Shown here one piece after another: positions 10,663 through 22,100 of a stretch of DNA of 64,000 bases (position 1 is its first letter; each line of letters starts with the position of its first letter). A program made the translations under genes and the position numbers. The DNA is from Sipunculus nudus (Eukaryota > Annelida > Sipuncula > Golfingiida > Sipunculidae). The stretch spans positions 6,683,900 to 6,747,899 of the forward strand of contig CM049322.1 of NCBI GenBank assembly GCA_026874595.1, in the 5' to 3' direction. The notes below the pieces were generated by a model that saw only the letters and a program-made list of their open reading frames with translations, searched no databases and was not told the DNA's origin.

Positions 10663-13374
10663 CTGGTATACACAGAAAATTCTCTTCACTGCCAGTAAAT
10701 ACCAATTGCAATTCTATACAATGAACCAGCATGGCTATTCATATATATTTATGTGTGTGTGTTTCGACATTTAATTTTTCTGGCTATGACCCTGTTGTTA
10801 AGATATATTAACACATTTTTATCTATATATATGCGTATGCATGTTATAATTTAAACAAAGGAATTTTTTACTTACATGAAATTGCGAAATCTGCTGATGA
10901 TTCCTTGTTTTTTTTCTTAGAATAAATGTCATAATGGATCACTGTCTCAGTCCCATTTTCAAAGGTAGCTTCATTTTTACCAAGTGTTCCATTGTCGACT
11001 TTCCTCATAGATCCTTGTTGAATGCAGGTACAAATTAATTAAGATATTTAAGTAATTTCTGGCATCAATAATGTGCAATTGTTCTTTAAAACCTAATATA
11101 TTTCATAATACATTTGAATTGGATACATGATAGCTTGGATTAATCATATATAGAGATAATTTTGAGTTACCTGATTGCAGACATAAACCTGGGAATCGAT
11201 CGGAACATTTAACTACCTCCCATAGAAAGTCTTCCCCATCTTTCTTCATTATAGTGCAGTTTCCACTAGCAGTAGGTTGGCCAGGTGCCCAATGTGTCGT
11301 AAAGTCCTTATCAGGTAGTTCTAAATATAAATTATGTATCAACTAATTGATCGAAATGTTATTTGGTAGTATTTAATATATTGAATCGTTTTATCTCAAT
11401 TAATAGTTTTATTTTACATAAGTAAAAGAAACTGGCATCCCGACCTACAGTAAGTCCTACTCTAACATGTTTCAATCAGACAAAAAAGGGAAAGTATTTA
11501 AAAATTAGCTACCGTCGGATTCATCCCAAAACGTCCATTCTTCTCTGCGCAGGCCAATCCAATAAAGCATTATGTATCTGTATCTGAATGTTCTTCCCAG
11601 TCTTTGGATTATATTTGATTCTTCATTCTGTGGGAAAACTGCAAGGGACCAGCCTTTGTCGTGACAGTACGTTTTTGCAGACTCCCAGTTCATTGGTATT
11701 TCTACTCTAATGTAACATGAGTCCCGTAGCCTGTGGCATTTTGTTGAATCTTCTATCCCAGAGCATGAGACACATTCTAAAATGAAGAAACACTGCCGAT
11801 CCATTGTATTTGAATCGTAGAAAAAGAAGGCCAGTATACGTGTTCAAATTTATATAGGAATGGGTAATTATATCTAATACACGCAAGTGTTATTACCTTT
11901 CAGCTGGCACAAAGCTCCCTTGTCTTTTTTGTCACATATACCGGCATCAATAGTATCGTCCCTCAGATTAAGAGAAACGCAGTTCAAATGCAAGTCCCAA
12001 TCTTGACTTCTAAAATGATTTGCTGTCCATACAAAATGTTGAATATATTTTGAAATATATATTATGAATATACTATGTATATATCCATAATTGAGAAATA
12101 AAATTAATTATTAAAATAATGTTTAGTATAGCCATATAGTTTGTAGTGTAGGTAAGAGAAAGAGTGACGCCTTTAAGGTAGGCTTATGTATTTATAATAA
12201 CTGATCTAATCTATCTATAAGGCGTATTTCTTACCCGTCACACACAAACACACACACACATATATATATATAATACGTTTTAGTCCATGGCATGCGTGAA
12301 ACAATATGAAAACAACTTGTATTTAGACTGCTCACATGGAGTTGTACAATCCATCCATAAAAATTCTCCGAGCCATGTTCGACGAAGTCCTGACCAAATT
12401 TTGTCCATGTGCTCTCTTTTCATTATTTCTTTCATCATTTCATAGTGAGATCTCCGTCGCAATTCTGGCACATAACAAGCACTACTACACTGATTACACT
12501 TTCGTGCAACCTGATACCAGGGAATACATCGATAGAGGGTCATATGATACCCTGCAATGCAAGTGTAAACATGGTTTTTCTTATATATTTTTAATAAAAA
12601 AGAACAATCATTGCTCGGTTTACTTCAAACAACTCAGATATGTGTATGAATGTTCCATATCATAACAACTTTATTTATGAAATATGTTTATTTGACACTT
12701 ATTCATTCCTTTTTATGGTACTAATAAATGTCTTGTTAGAATTATATTTATGTACATGCCCGTATATAAATAAAATAGTTACAAAGGTACCTGCATTTAT
12801 TTAAGGTATGCATTGCTTAAAGCTCTGATTTTGTGGAGGTAACCGCCTCCATTTTTATGCTGCTTATACCTAATTCCAATCCTAAGCATTTACATGCTGA
12901 AACAAATTCCATTTTGAATAGTGCCTACGTGAGAGGGCAGTAGCATTCTCTCCTTTTCATGTTATTTTTTATATCCTGATAACAACGAGTCCCGGTGCCT
13001 ACCGACCCTGCTGGTACTGGGTGTGCAATTATCCCTATTGTCTAACAAACCGGGGAACCATCAAAGATGCACACCTTTGTGAGTCATACACGGCTGTCGT
13101 GGACAGCTGTCAAATAAAGCACTTCGATCGCTCACCTTCTGTGACGGCCAAATATCCCCCCCCCTCCAGACTGAGATTTGAACTCCCGAGCTCCCGGCTT
13201 TCATTCCTGTGCTCTACCGCTAGAACACCGCAGGCATTTCAATCTAGCCTGCCTCAGTGGGAAATCATAGCGGCACCAAAACATTGAATGATGGATGGTT
13301 TGCTTACCTTTGCTTTCAAGACCGAGTAAACGGTTTCCTGATATTATAAGGATGAGTATATGCATAATTTCCAT
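10253..13374 (-). CDS. Two-CTLD type I transmembrane receptor, 7 exons
   Basis: Predicted exons on the minus strand: 13,374-13,308 (signal peptide MEIMHILILIISGNRLLGLE), 12,551-12,336 and 12,022-11,897 (CTLD 1), 11,776-11,513 and 11,320-11,171 (CTLD 2), 11,013-10,876 (stalk), 10,527-10,253 (membrane helix and tail). All introns are GT-AG and phase 1. Lengths sum to 1,236 nt, exactly 412 codons. CTLD 2 shows the family hallmarks: an extra N-terminal Cys pair (CVSC), CYIRVEIPMNWESAKTYC, LAVF, the WIGL-type YWIGLRREEW, WAPGQP and paired C-terminal cysteines. CTLD 1 is more divergent (WSGLRRTW, FLWMDC). The last exon has a helix around MMYILLASTLANIVMVFIIG and a tail of about 60 residues without an obvious ITAM. 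Canonical EPN/QPD and WND calcium-sugar motifs are not seen, so ligand binding is probably not classical. Likely a cell-surface recognition receptor; function inferred from domain class only. Confidence 0.8.
10621..10659. repeat. (TA)n microsatellite in last intron
   Basis: Perfect TA array within the intron between the stalk exon and the membrane exon of the two-CTLD receptor. Confidence 0.9.
12975..13262 (-). repeat. tRNA-derived SINE in receptor intron 1
   Basis: The minus strand carries an A-box-like 'tagcggtagagcac' and, about 25 bases on, a B-box-like 'gggagttcaaatctc', followed by a body that ends near 12,975. A diverged orthologous insertion lies at the same place in copy B (about 41,640-41,915), so it inserted before the segmental duplication. 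Confidence 0.6.
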
Positions 13375-13528
13375 GACCTTGGAGTCCGTCCGTGTTCGAC
13401 GCATTGAAATCGGATCTCTGATTACGCTCCAGTAAGGCTCAACCAAGAACCTTTGACCATAAAATCTAAATACATGGTTAGTTCACTTATACACATTTGA
13501 TCGTATCAACACAGCTTGTCATTCTATA

Positions 13529-13675
13529 GGACGCTTCTGAATGCCAAGGCTAAGGTGCGTATGCTTACATTAGAGAATGACGTTCTTAATGAAAGAGTAA
13601 GATAGCACGAAGAAAGACTAAGTCAAGCCATACAGCTTGTTGATCTAAGGAAAACGGAACCTGTTCTGTGTGTTA
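13529..13675 (+). pseudogene. Leucine-zipper-like coding scrap
   Basis: One plus-strand frame reads as a heptad-like helix (KVRMLTLENDVLNERVR, a stop, then HEERLSQAIQLVDL). A decayed equivalent sits at the matching place in copy B (about 42,240-42,352, with the text VRMSTLELKFLNKREQELEE). The in-frame stop, absence of splice context and decay in both copies suggest a relic, perhaps of an unidentified transposon or retrogene. It lies just upstream of and opposite to the receptor start. Confidence 0.3.
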
Positions 13676-13994
13676 CATTTCATTAAGGTTATCACACAAC
13701 GTGTATGCTAAATACCATGTGATTCATCCTATCCAAAAAATATGCAGGGAACATGCCCACATGTTGGATTCCCTCTGAAAAGATATTAAGTAGATTAATT
13801 CCTTTCACGTTTATGGAAAACTTTAATAAAGAAAAGAGAAATCTTTAACAACCAAGGACAACAGAATATAGACACAAAATATAGATCAAAGCCTTGTGTA
13901 CTGTTTTATAAGTAGAGCATTATTCCATCTTATATTCTCTGGTTCCATATGTTATATATTCTATAGCGGCGTGAGTTGAAGCATTTTTAAGTGT

Positions 13995-13997
<3 letters not shown>

Positions 13998-14074
<77 letters not shown>
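13998..14074. repeat. (TA)n microsatellite
   Basis: Long TA array that directly abuts the left end of a GAGTCC-rich element. Confidence 0.9.
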
Positions 14075-14078
<4 letters not shown>

Positions 14079-14549
14079 ATCATGTAGTCGGGTCCACACC
14101 ACCAGTATGCAGTTCCAAGTCCTTGAGGTTCAAATACTAGTACAACTTACTCGAGCCCAAGTGATGTTACCCCTTGTCCAAGTCAGAGTCCAATACAAAT
14201 ATCCTTTAACAGAAGTTTAAAACGCAGATGTTAGATAACATGTACTCATTTGTGAAAAGTCACATATGCACATAACAAAATGGTTAATGACATTTATTTC
14301 TCCTGATGTTGAGTAAAGTTTAGTATATGTAGTCCTATTCTGTTGCACATGTACCAAAGTCTTTATAATATGATAAAGTGTTTTTATGGCACTCGAGATT
14401 GGAGTCGGTCGGATTTTTCGACTTACCTTCTAGTCTGAGTAGAAGTCCGAGTCCATGATTCTCGCGTCCAAGTCCGGGTCCGAATCCCTTAAAGAGTGGA
14501 CTCGAGTCCTGAATCTAGTCAAAGCCCGGACTCGAGTCCTACGTCACTG
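14075..14549. mobile_element. GAGTCC-word MITE-like element, long copy
   Basis: The left end reads 'agtgaatcatgtagtcgggt' and the right end 'gactcgagtcctacgtcact'. Read as complements these are imperfect terminal inverted repeats (roughly AGTGAyGTAGnACTCGAGTCC). The interior near both ends repeats GAGTCC/GGACTC words (e.g. 'gtccaagtccgggtccgaat'). Both flanks are TA-rich. The left part also occurs at 42,465-42,560 in copy B. No transposase is present, so it would be non-autonomous. Confidence 0.55.
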
Positions 14550-14694
14550 ATATGTATATATATATATACATATATATTCATATATGCATATATTAATATT
14601 TTTATATATTGATTATCAGAGTACGGATACAGCACATGCAAGCTGAAAAAATATGAATGACAACTCATGCAAATGCAATTATATATACATACAT

Positions 14695-14696
<2 letters not shown>

Positions 14697-14740
<44 letters not shown>
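14697..14740. repeat. (TA)n microsatellite
   Basis: TA array abutting the short GAGTCC element on its right. Confidence 0.9.
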
Positions 14741-14744
<4 letters not shown>

Positions 14745-14884
14745 GAAGTCGAGTCCGCGCCATACGGGTCGGGGTCTAAATTCTTGAGTCCTTGAGATTG
14801 GAGTCGGTCAGATTTCTCGAGTCCTTACCTCCTAGTCCACGTCCGAGTCCCTAAAGGAGTAGACTCGAGTCCTGCGTCACTGAT
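14739..14884. mobile_element. GAGTCC-word MITE-like element, short copy
   Basis: About 145 bp from 'agtgatgaagtcgagtccgc' to 'gactcgagtcctgcgtcact', with the same imperfect inverted ends as the 14,075-14,549 element and the same GAGTCC-rich interior. Flanked by TA repeats on both sides. Confidence 0.6.
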
Positions 14885-15241
14885 ATTTATATATATCCAT
14901 ACATGCATATGTATGTTTTTTTATCAGAGTAAAGTTTTAGCATATGTTTATTTTACTTGTAAGCCGATGAAATATGAATGATAACTCGCGCAAATGCAAA
15001 GAAGAAAATTAAATTCGCAAACATATATTATTTTTTTATTTATTTTGAACTTGAATTGTATTGTAATAAAAACAATGTAATTATCAAGTTGTATTTTCAT
15101 GAAACCTATCCATCAACAACATTTATGGATTTACATTGAAAATGAAATGTACTCTTTTCACATTAGAATAGTTTCTTTGTGGATGTATTTACATTTGTAA
15201 AGCTTTCATGTATAAAAGACCGAAAAAGTATTCTTGGTTAC

Positions 15242-16631
15242 CTTTGATGCAAACAAATGGATGATGCTCCCTACAAGATGCTGGTCTCCATAGAAAGGAG
15301 TTGTTTTCTTTTTCGAGAACGACACATGCTCCTGTTAAATTTCTGTTAGCTGGCTTCATATTCCACCAGGTTATCAGAACGCTCTCAGCAAATTCTTATG
15401 AAAGGACCAAGAAAGTATTTGCTATCATTTGTTTAATTGTTGGTGTTATGTAACGTACCAATAAAGTATCGATTACTTTAAATGACAATCATTTGAATCG
15501 AAAACACAGCTTTCATCATGAGAAATGGTGTTGATCTAAATGATTAAATACCATAAGGTGGAAATATCCACTTCCATTCTATGCTCCGGTAGCCTATCCA
15601 AAATTCACTCTTATTACAGTGCCCGTCCACGTAGTTATAAATTTTTCTCAATGCGGGTTTATTGTCACTATGTAGATCCCCATTCTTATGTTTGCATACA
15701 GTCCTGGCAGAATACCAGTTTGTGGGCTTACAAGTAAACCAGAAGCAACCATTCTTCCATTCCGTATTATTACAGTGACCTGTTGGATACCATCCAGTAT
15801 TCATTGATTTCATAACATTTTCCTAATTTGAAGCATATATGCCAATGCAACAAATAATATGAATTTATCCTAAAATTACCCTTGAAGAAGGGCTATCTTA
15901 ATTGAATACTGTATTTCAATATAAGTCAATTTTTTATTGGATAAAAAAAATTACCTGGTAACCAGCATAGAATGCCCGCATTGGTACTGTAACAATTTGA
16001 AGCAAAAACCGAACCCTCACGCAAAGTCGCACATTGCTTATCATGAGAAACATGGTAAGGCAAAAATTCTGAAATTAAAAAAAATAGAACTGAATGAACC
16101 AACTAAGCTGAGAAATAATGTTGATGAATTACTCTTGTATGTCAAGGCAAAAACGATACTCTGTGTGTTCAAAATCATCACATCAGAAGCCATTTATTGT
16201 GGGAACTGTAAATACATACCAGCGTCATGTTGCTTTACATCCTTCCATTTCGATGAAACAGATCTGATTGGCAGCCATAGGGACACTAACGACGCTTCCT
16301 TCATGGCAAATTCATAATGTTCCTTAAAACTCCTCAATAATGTATATCCCCTCGCTTTACATATGGGGGGAGATCTTTCAAAGTCATTTACATATATGTA
16401 AAGGTCATCTGAAAAAATACAATATTTGTCTTGAACCATATAATTGTTCATGTTGGTTTCCTTCACTGACATTTTCATTCATCCAACCAGTATCATTCAT
16501 ACAAACCATCCAGATGAAGAAAAAAAAATTCATGGCTTACTTCTTCCGAGGTCATTATGTCCTTGCGGAGTTGGAAAAAGAGAACTGATTATGATAAATG
16601 ACACCAACAAAATCATTTGCAACCCCATCAT
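15242..16631 (-). CDS. Two-CTLD lectin-like gene, 5 exons, 3' end unresolved
   Basis: Exons: 16,631-16,541 (signal peptide MMGLQMILLVSFIIISSLFP), 16,408-16,220 and 16,068-15,955 (CTLD 1), 15,779-15,552 and 15,394-15,242 (CTLD 2). Every intron is GT-AG and phase 1, and each internal exon is a multiple of three (189, 114, 228, 153 nt). CTLD 2 shows CFWFTCKPTNWYSARTVC, FWIGYRSIEW and the C-terminal ASCREHHPFVC; CTLD 1 is weaker (SLWLPIRS, then CATLREGSVF and CYSTNAGILC). The last exon ends in a good phase-1 donor, but no stalk, membrane or stop exon is evident between 15,242 and the start of the next gene at 13,374. Because phases match, its transcript could splice into exon 12,551-12,336 of the downstream receptor to give a four-CTLD protein; otherwise it ends in an exon I cannot see. 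Decayed copy at 45.3-45.7 kb. Confidence 0.65.
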
Positions 16632-17210
16632 CGATGGTTTTTAAAATTAACGTTTTATTCGAAAGCGGCTAGCGATCTACACTGATAACTGAACCCAAAA
16701 AGGCCGTCGAGAAGTGGAATACATATATTATTTGCATGTGTTACCAAGTCAGTATATTATCATGTGATAAATTAAGCAATGAGTAAACTGGAAAATAGGC
16801 AAAATTACCCTCATTTTCTAATAGTTGGTTATATATGCGGTAACTGTAAAATCGTTTATTAATCTTTTTTGCATATTTATTATAGGTCCATGGCCTTTTG
16901 GAAGCTGTATGTATTGAATACGGAAACACTACGATAAGAATGATATATTTACATAAAACATTCTGGAGTTCAAGCCACTGGTAATCAAGAAGCTGTACAT
17001 ATTGCCTATCGTTCCTGTTTATTTTAACTATGGAAATATATAGTTCGTATCTCCTCCTAGCTATTTAATAAAAGAGTGATTATTAACTTTTTTTCCTTTT
17101 AATACATAGCCATTGCTGTAATATAAATAAAGAAAAAGATTTTGAATAATGATATTAACAATCATTAAAGATTATTTCAGCCGAAAGATTCATTATCAAT
17201 CCGGAGGCAC

Positions 17211-17330
17211 CATCAACATTTTTTATGACACAAATTTGAAACGGATATTGGCTGGCGTGTCCCTTTATCCGGCAGTCAGCGACACTTAATCTCCAATACA
17301 TTGCTATTCCCTGTTCGCATATTACTACTA
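17211..17330 (-). CDS. Orphan second-half CTLD exon
   Basis: A 120-nt open segment between an AG at 17,331-17,332 and a GT donor at 17,210-17,209, both phase 1, codes for VICEQGIAMYWRLSVADC and, after a gap, YPFQICVIKN. This fits the C-terminal half of the CTLDs in the next genes (compare SFLWRPASCREHHPFVCIK). No first-half exon or signal peptide was found upstream within about 1 kb. It may be a leftover of a third gene in the array or part of an unmapped upstream transcript. Confidence 0.4.
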
Positions 17331-17399
17331 CTGCACTTTTTAATCTTAGATAAAAAATTAAACATAAAACCAGGGTATTGAACAATTGTTAGTGAAACA

Positions 17400-18775
17400 A
17401 TTGTAAGCTCCTATTGTCAAAAGTTAAATGTTATCTTGATCATCAAATCTAGTGGTGTTCGTAATTTATATATTTGTACGAAAAATATTTAAAATTTAAT
17501 ATTTTTGACCACAATTGTAATTTTATGTTATGTGAGCGTAAATATTGTAATGTAACCACGTTATTTTTACTAATGTTTGTGTCACATAATACGCCTTCTG
17601 CAATATTCTCAGCAACATGTTTCAGAAATAATACAACAGGCCCTGTGTATTCTAGATGTTTTTGGTGACTTGTTTACAGTTAATATATGGGCTGATAAGG
17701 TCAGTCATCATGAGGTAGGCCTGAGAATGTTGGAAGTATGTTTGACTCACATCAGACCTTGTCCTAATGTAATGTTTCGTGAGTTTAAGCATAATGTTTA
17801 GATAATTGCCCTACATACTAGTATTCGTTGAAGTTTAGGAAGGTCTTCAATTTATTATGGTCGTTATAATTCCGAAATATTTCTTTTATTTTATTAAAAG
17901 ATTATTTTATAAATTTATAAAAAAAATAAGTCAAGATGATGGTTGTGATGTTTAACTTTATTATTGAAACAAATTATATATTCTTTATCTCCATCATCCA
18001 TTGAAATATTAAGTCATGATAATGTATTATTATCATAGATTATGTTTGAAGTGTAAATTATACTAGAAGAAGACAGGCCTTAATTCCCTATTTACAAAGC
18101 CTCATGAACAATAGCTACAATGTAATATTTTCAGAGGAAAATTAAGAGGATTTTTTTCTATATTGACTGCAACAATTTAATGTGTGGTAGCAATTATTGT
18201 TATTATCTTCAAAAACGTACCAATACAATCGTCGTAATGTTGACTGACCTTACTAAACCTGTTTGGTAGTGTTAGTTTAGCTGCACAGTTAAACATAATA
18301 AATAGTATGTTATTCTTATTAGAAAACATTATACTCTATCAGGATCATAATGCAAGGAAACACTTGTATTTAATTTTTCTATTGCTTTGCATCTTACAGA
18401 GAAGCATATATTAAATGCAATTGCAATAAGTTCAGTTAAGTTAAACTTAGACAGGTCTGTTCTTGAAATGTATAAAAGTGATTGGCTCGACCTGTGAGTG
18501 AAGGTTGTTTGTATAAATATACCAAAAGCAAATTGTAGCTATATCCTAAGTAAAGGGATACTATATCGTATTAAAATAGACCTCCTGAAATAAATGACCT
18601 TGAATTAGAACCCTACTTTGTATGCATTATTATCTATAGAATGATAAAATAGTCTACCATTTTTGGGTGGTTCATCAGCAATATGTAAACCCAAATAAAT
18701 AAAGGTTCATGCGTAAATCAAGACTTTTAGAGGAAACGGAATAACAATGCTTTTTTAATGTGAATTTCCTTCAAC
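17400..18775. other. Intergenic, no gene seen
   Basis: AT-rich, only short frames. 18,060-18,600 contains diverged pieces of the dispersed repeat units (e.g. the 'gacaggtctgttcttgaaat' area resembles 28,310-28,340 and 34,190-34,210). Confidence 0.45.
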
Positions 18776-18789
18776 TTATTATACTTATA

Positions 18790-18833
18790 TCATTATTATT
18801 ATTATTATTATATTATTATTATTATTATTACTA
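18790..18833. repeat. (ATT)n microsatellite
   Basis: ATT/TTA array followed by 'aagtttcctcctcacgtgtt'. The same array-plus-phrase occurs at 32,367-32,455 and near 21,300-21,370, marking one end of the repeat unit that fills 18-34 kb. Confidence 0.85.
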
Positions 18834-20511
18834 TTGTAATATTAATATCCAAATGTAAAGTTTCCTCCTCACGTGTTATGGGCAAAGGTTAAAGAATGTT
18901 GATATATGTTTTTGTTTGTGTTTATTTGATAAAAAAAGTCTAAATCAACTTTACTTCCACCCTAAAATATTTCCACTCAATCACATTGATATATTATCCT
19001 TGTAAATACCCATGGATGGAAAGATCCATTATCGGAAAATATTTTACCTTTCCTCCTCACATAACCTGAGTCTTTGTCGAATTAATAGGTAAGGTTAGAA
19101 TTCTCGGAGGAATATTAAAATCTCTGCTTTTTAATTTTTCTACATATATTTTAAGCTTGCCATCGTTAAAAACCGGTAGCACCTGAAAAAATGCTGGTTT
19201 TTATCAGTAAGTATGTATCGTTTCTTTGTTTTTGGATTTATTCACCTTAATAATGGAATTTTCGATGTTAATCATGGTACTTTTTCTTTTCTTATACAGC
19301 CTTGTATATGATAATGGAACATTTGCACTGTCGGAAATTTATAAATCGTTAATTTTAAAATGAATCAAACCAATCTGTTTATCTCTTTCATAGATAATCC
19401 CTTTTTAATAGTAAACCAAATGAAAACATTAACATTAAGGCATATTGATAGAGCATCATAGAGATAATATTTTCAGAGAATGTAAAAAAAAAGAAATGTT
19501 CGTACACTATAATTCTATAATAATTATTTATAAACGTAATTATTATAGAACTTATAACTGGATAATTTATTTAGAATATATGTATGATTTCATAATACCA
19601 AAAATATTTCACGTTTTGTGAAGTTCTGTATAAATAAAAAAAGACAATTCCATTCACATATATCACGATAAAAATATTTACACACAGGCATATATATTAT
19701 ATTCACAACTCCGTACACTGTTCAACCTCTCAAGGTGTTATTTATAGACGGAATTCTAGCAGGCTCATGGTCACAGTAGAATTGAACGTATGTCTAAACA
19801 GACGGAACAACAACACTTCCGTCATATGATGAATAGAGGGGTAATGTTTTAATAATTATTAATGCAAGCTTGGAAACGCTTATGTTGTAATGATATTAAA
19901 TACCTTACTTCAACATACAACACAATTCGCAGTGACTGACCCACTTACTATGCATATACTAAAACACAGGCTATGCGCATAGCTTTGTGTTGATGACAAT
20001 GCATCAAAAAGAGATTTTAATCGCCTGAAAGAGCAATACTGTACACCTGACCATTCATCAGGATAGATTTATTAACATATATAGTTTTAGTGTTTTGTCA
20101 GTCATATTTTAAAGAAACATATTTCATCCTCGTATCTTATCTGTGCTACGTTTCTTTCTAATGGTAAAGATCATTGCGTGCCAGTATATGACGAGGTTTG
20201 CCCGGCCCAAATACATATTTACAATTACACAGTTTAGTCACTCTAAACTAACCGTTGATAATGTCACATTGGTGTAAATGAGAATTATTTTACAAACTAC
20301 ATCCTTTCAGTTATTTTCTGTCGCTGATACGGTTTCCTGTCATCAAGTAATAAATGACCGGTATACTTAACGTTAAGTAGGACTCATCCTTATCTATCGA
20401 CCATTTTCATAGTTAGCGGCCATTTGGTATTTGTCAGCGGCCATTTTGTATTGTCTATCTTTCACCGCAGATTTTAATATAATCTATTTTACATGTTTTC
20501 ATTCCACATAA

Positions 20512-20515
<4 letters not shown>

Positions 20516-20561
<46 letters not shown>
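20516..20561. repeat. (TA)n microsatellite
   Basis: Perfect TA array inside the repeat unit, between its arm and the coding tail. Confidence 0.9.
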
Positions 20562-20562
<1 letters not shown>

Positions 20563-20929
20563 CCAATAACAGACATCAACACATTGAACACGGAAAAAAT
20601 GTTTACACTGGATATAAACCACACATAATAAATGAATAAAATGAGAAAAGCCACAATTCTTGACAAGATCTACTAAAAGAAAACAATAGTCGCATAACCA
20701 AAGTCATAAAATACCATCCATGTCACAAATAAAAAGAATATTCGCTAACTACAGGCAGTTTCAGTTCAGATCAAGACCTTGCATAATTTTTCCCAGAGTA
20801 ACCGATACTCTCATACAGACAACCCTGAATATGCAACAGAAGATTGTACTTATCAAATTACTAACACACGGACAAAGAACGGCACATATCCGTGTAACAG
20901 ACCATACGGACCAATTATTGTTTCTTCTT

Positions 20930-22100
20930 GCTTTTGAAGGATGTCGCGAGCTGCGTCCTTTTGTGGTCTAGCTTGTGTGGTGTGTGTCGTGCATTTGTCA
21001 CAGATACTGATAACGAATGAGTTAAGACTAATTCAGCTAGGAAATGTTTTGATCAGGAAACAGCTTTTATTCGGGATATATATTGACCCACATAAACTGA
21101 ATAATATTCAAAAATAAATATAGTGGGTTTTATTATCAAAAATCATGAAAGTGTATACAGTTTAGGTGATCAACTGTATGTAATTTCGGCTAAAATAAAG
21201 AGCCAATAGTACATCAAGGCATATATCAGGAACGAAATAATACTGTATAAATGTATACTGTGAGCTCCCTACCAATACTACTTCTAATATTATTACCGGT
21301 ATTATTATTATTATTATTAATTTTTATTATTGTAAGATTTATATTCAATGTAAGGTTTCTTCTTAGCGTGTTAATATGTTCAAACTTCAGCATTGTTCAT
21401 GGCTTCGTTTGTGTTTATTTCGTTTCAATAAACTTATGTTTTTTTTACTTCTAGAATATAATATTTGCTTCAATCACAGCGCAGAATAGAAATATCCATT
21501 ATGGGGAAATATGTTACATCTTCTCTTTACCTAAAGTGATACGTTTTCCGAATTTAATAAATCAGATCAAAAGTTTTCAAATTTTTTTATGTAAAGAGCA
21601 ATCTTTGAAATATCTGCCCTTTTATTTGATGTGATACATATATTTTAAGCTTGCCGTCATCAAAATCTCTGAAGGATTAGCACCCGAAAAACTACTTTTC
21701 TTCGAAATTGGACAAAGCTTTTTTTAATGACTGGACAGTCGAGGGGTAAAACGTTCGGGTCTCTCCGCTGGCGACCCGGGTTCTATCCCCGGCGTGGCTG
21801 TGAGATTGGGTTGTATTTTCCCATCTGAGGCCGGTGGTTTTCTCCGGGTTTTCCGGTTTCCCCCTCCAATACAGTCTACCGAACGCCAAAATCTGAACCA
21901 TGGAGAGTTCCGCGATTATTTATAATATCTATTTGTACAATCGATGTAAAACATATAAGTTTATATTTATATAAGTTATGGAACTGTCGATGTTAACCCT
22001 AGAATTATTTCCTGATCTTATACAGGCCTGTATATGATGGGGGGAGCTTGTAGTGTAGGAATTTTATAAATCGTTCCAATTAATTGTCATGGTGCAGCAT
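20930..22100 (+). repeat. Dispersed repeat segment 'R3', copy 1
   Basis: 'aggatgtcgcgagctgcgtc', 'actgataacgaatgagtta', 'cagctaggaaatgttttgat' and 'gaaagtgtatacagttt' recur in diverged form at 26,350-26,470 and 32,050-32,290, with a partial copy at 25,195-25,275. It runs on into an ATT-rich tract (about 21,290-21,330) and 'atatccattatggggaaata' (21,490). A SINE has inserted at 21,715-21,900. Confidence 0.55.
21715..21903 (+). repeat. tRNA-derived SINE with conserved 3' domain
   Basis: The head resembles a tRNA, with a B-box-like 'gacccgggttctatccccgg', followed by the downstream text 'tttctccgggttttccggtt' and 'ccaatacagtctaccgaac'. This CCGGGTTTTCCGGTTT-type block is a widespread conserved SINE tail in invertebrate genomes as I know it. 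A second diverged copy is at 45,785-45,960. Confidence 0.65.

Larger units (their letters stand above)
6350..16980. other. Segmental duplication, copy A (paired with about 35.0-46.15 kb)
   Basis: Collinear landmarks link this segment to copy B: 6,356/35,046; the CT tract 6,628/35,191; 'gaggccagtgact' 7,262/36,016; 'cacgggatgtac' 8,336/38,270; the receptor start codons 13,374/42,054; the GAGTCC element 14,075/42,465; lectin exon remains 15,580/45,325; and 'aatacggaaa' near 16,920/46,100. Identity looks uneven and both copies carry private insertions, so the duplication is old. Copy A keeps intact lectin genes; copy B does not. Matching sequence near 3,080 and 34,840 may extend the pair, with about 3 kb present only on the A side. 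Confidence 0.75.
18780..20971 (+). mobile_element. Dispersed repeat unit 1 with Penelope-like coding tail
   Basis: Landmarks in order: (ATT)n; 'aagatccattatcggaaaat' (19,021); 'cgcttatgttgtaatg' (19,877); 'gttgatgacaatgcatc' (19,990); 'cgtatcttatctgtgctacg' (20,131); 'gccatttggtatttg' (20,420); then a decayed coding tail at 20,720-20,971. The same order appears at 26.3-29.5 kb, 32.0-34.8 kb, and reversed at 32.0-29.8 kb. The coding tail aligns by eye with 29,287-29,480 (shared text KLLTH and TAHIR.TDH). I infer a family of long units associated with a Penelope-like element; the true element ends are unknown. Confidence 0.5.

Noticed and set aside
12336-12665. 109-codon plus-strand frame
   Set aside because: Antisense shadow of the first CTLD exon of the receptor; no independent features.
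15937-16317. 126-codon plus-strand frame
   Set aside because: It crosses two minus-strand CTLD exons and their intron, whose splice sites and paralogy are better supported.
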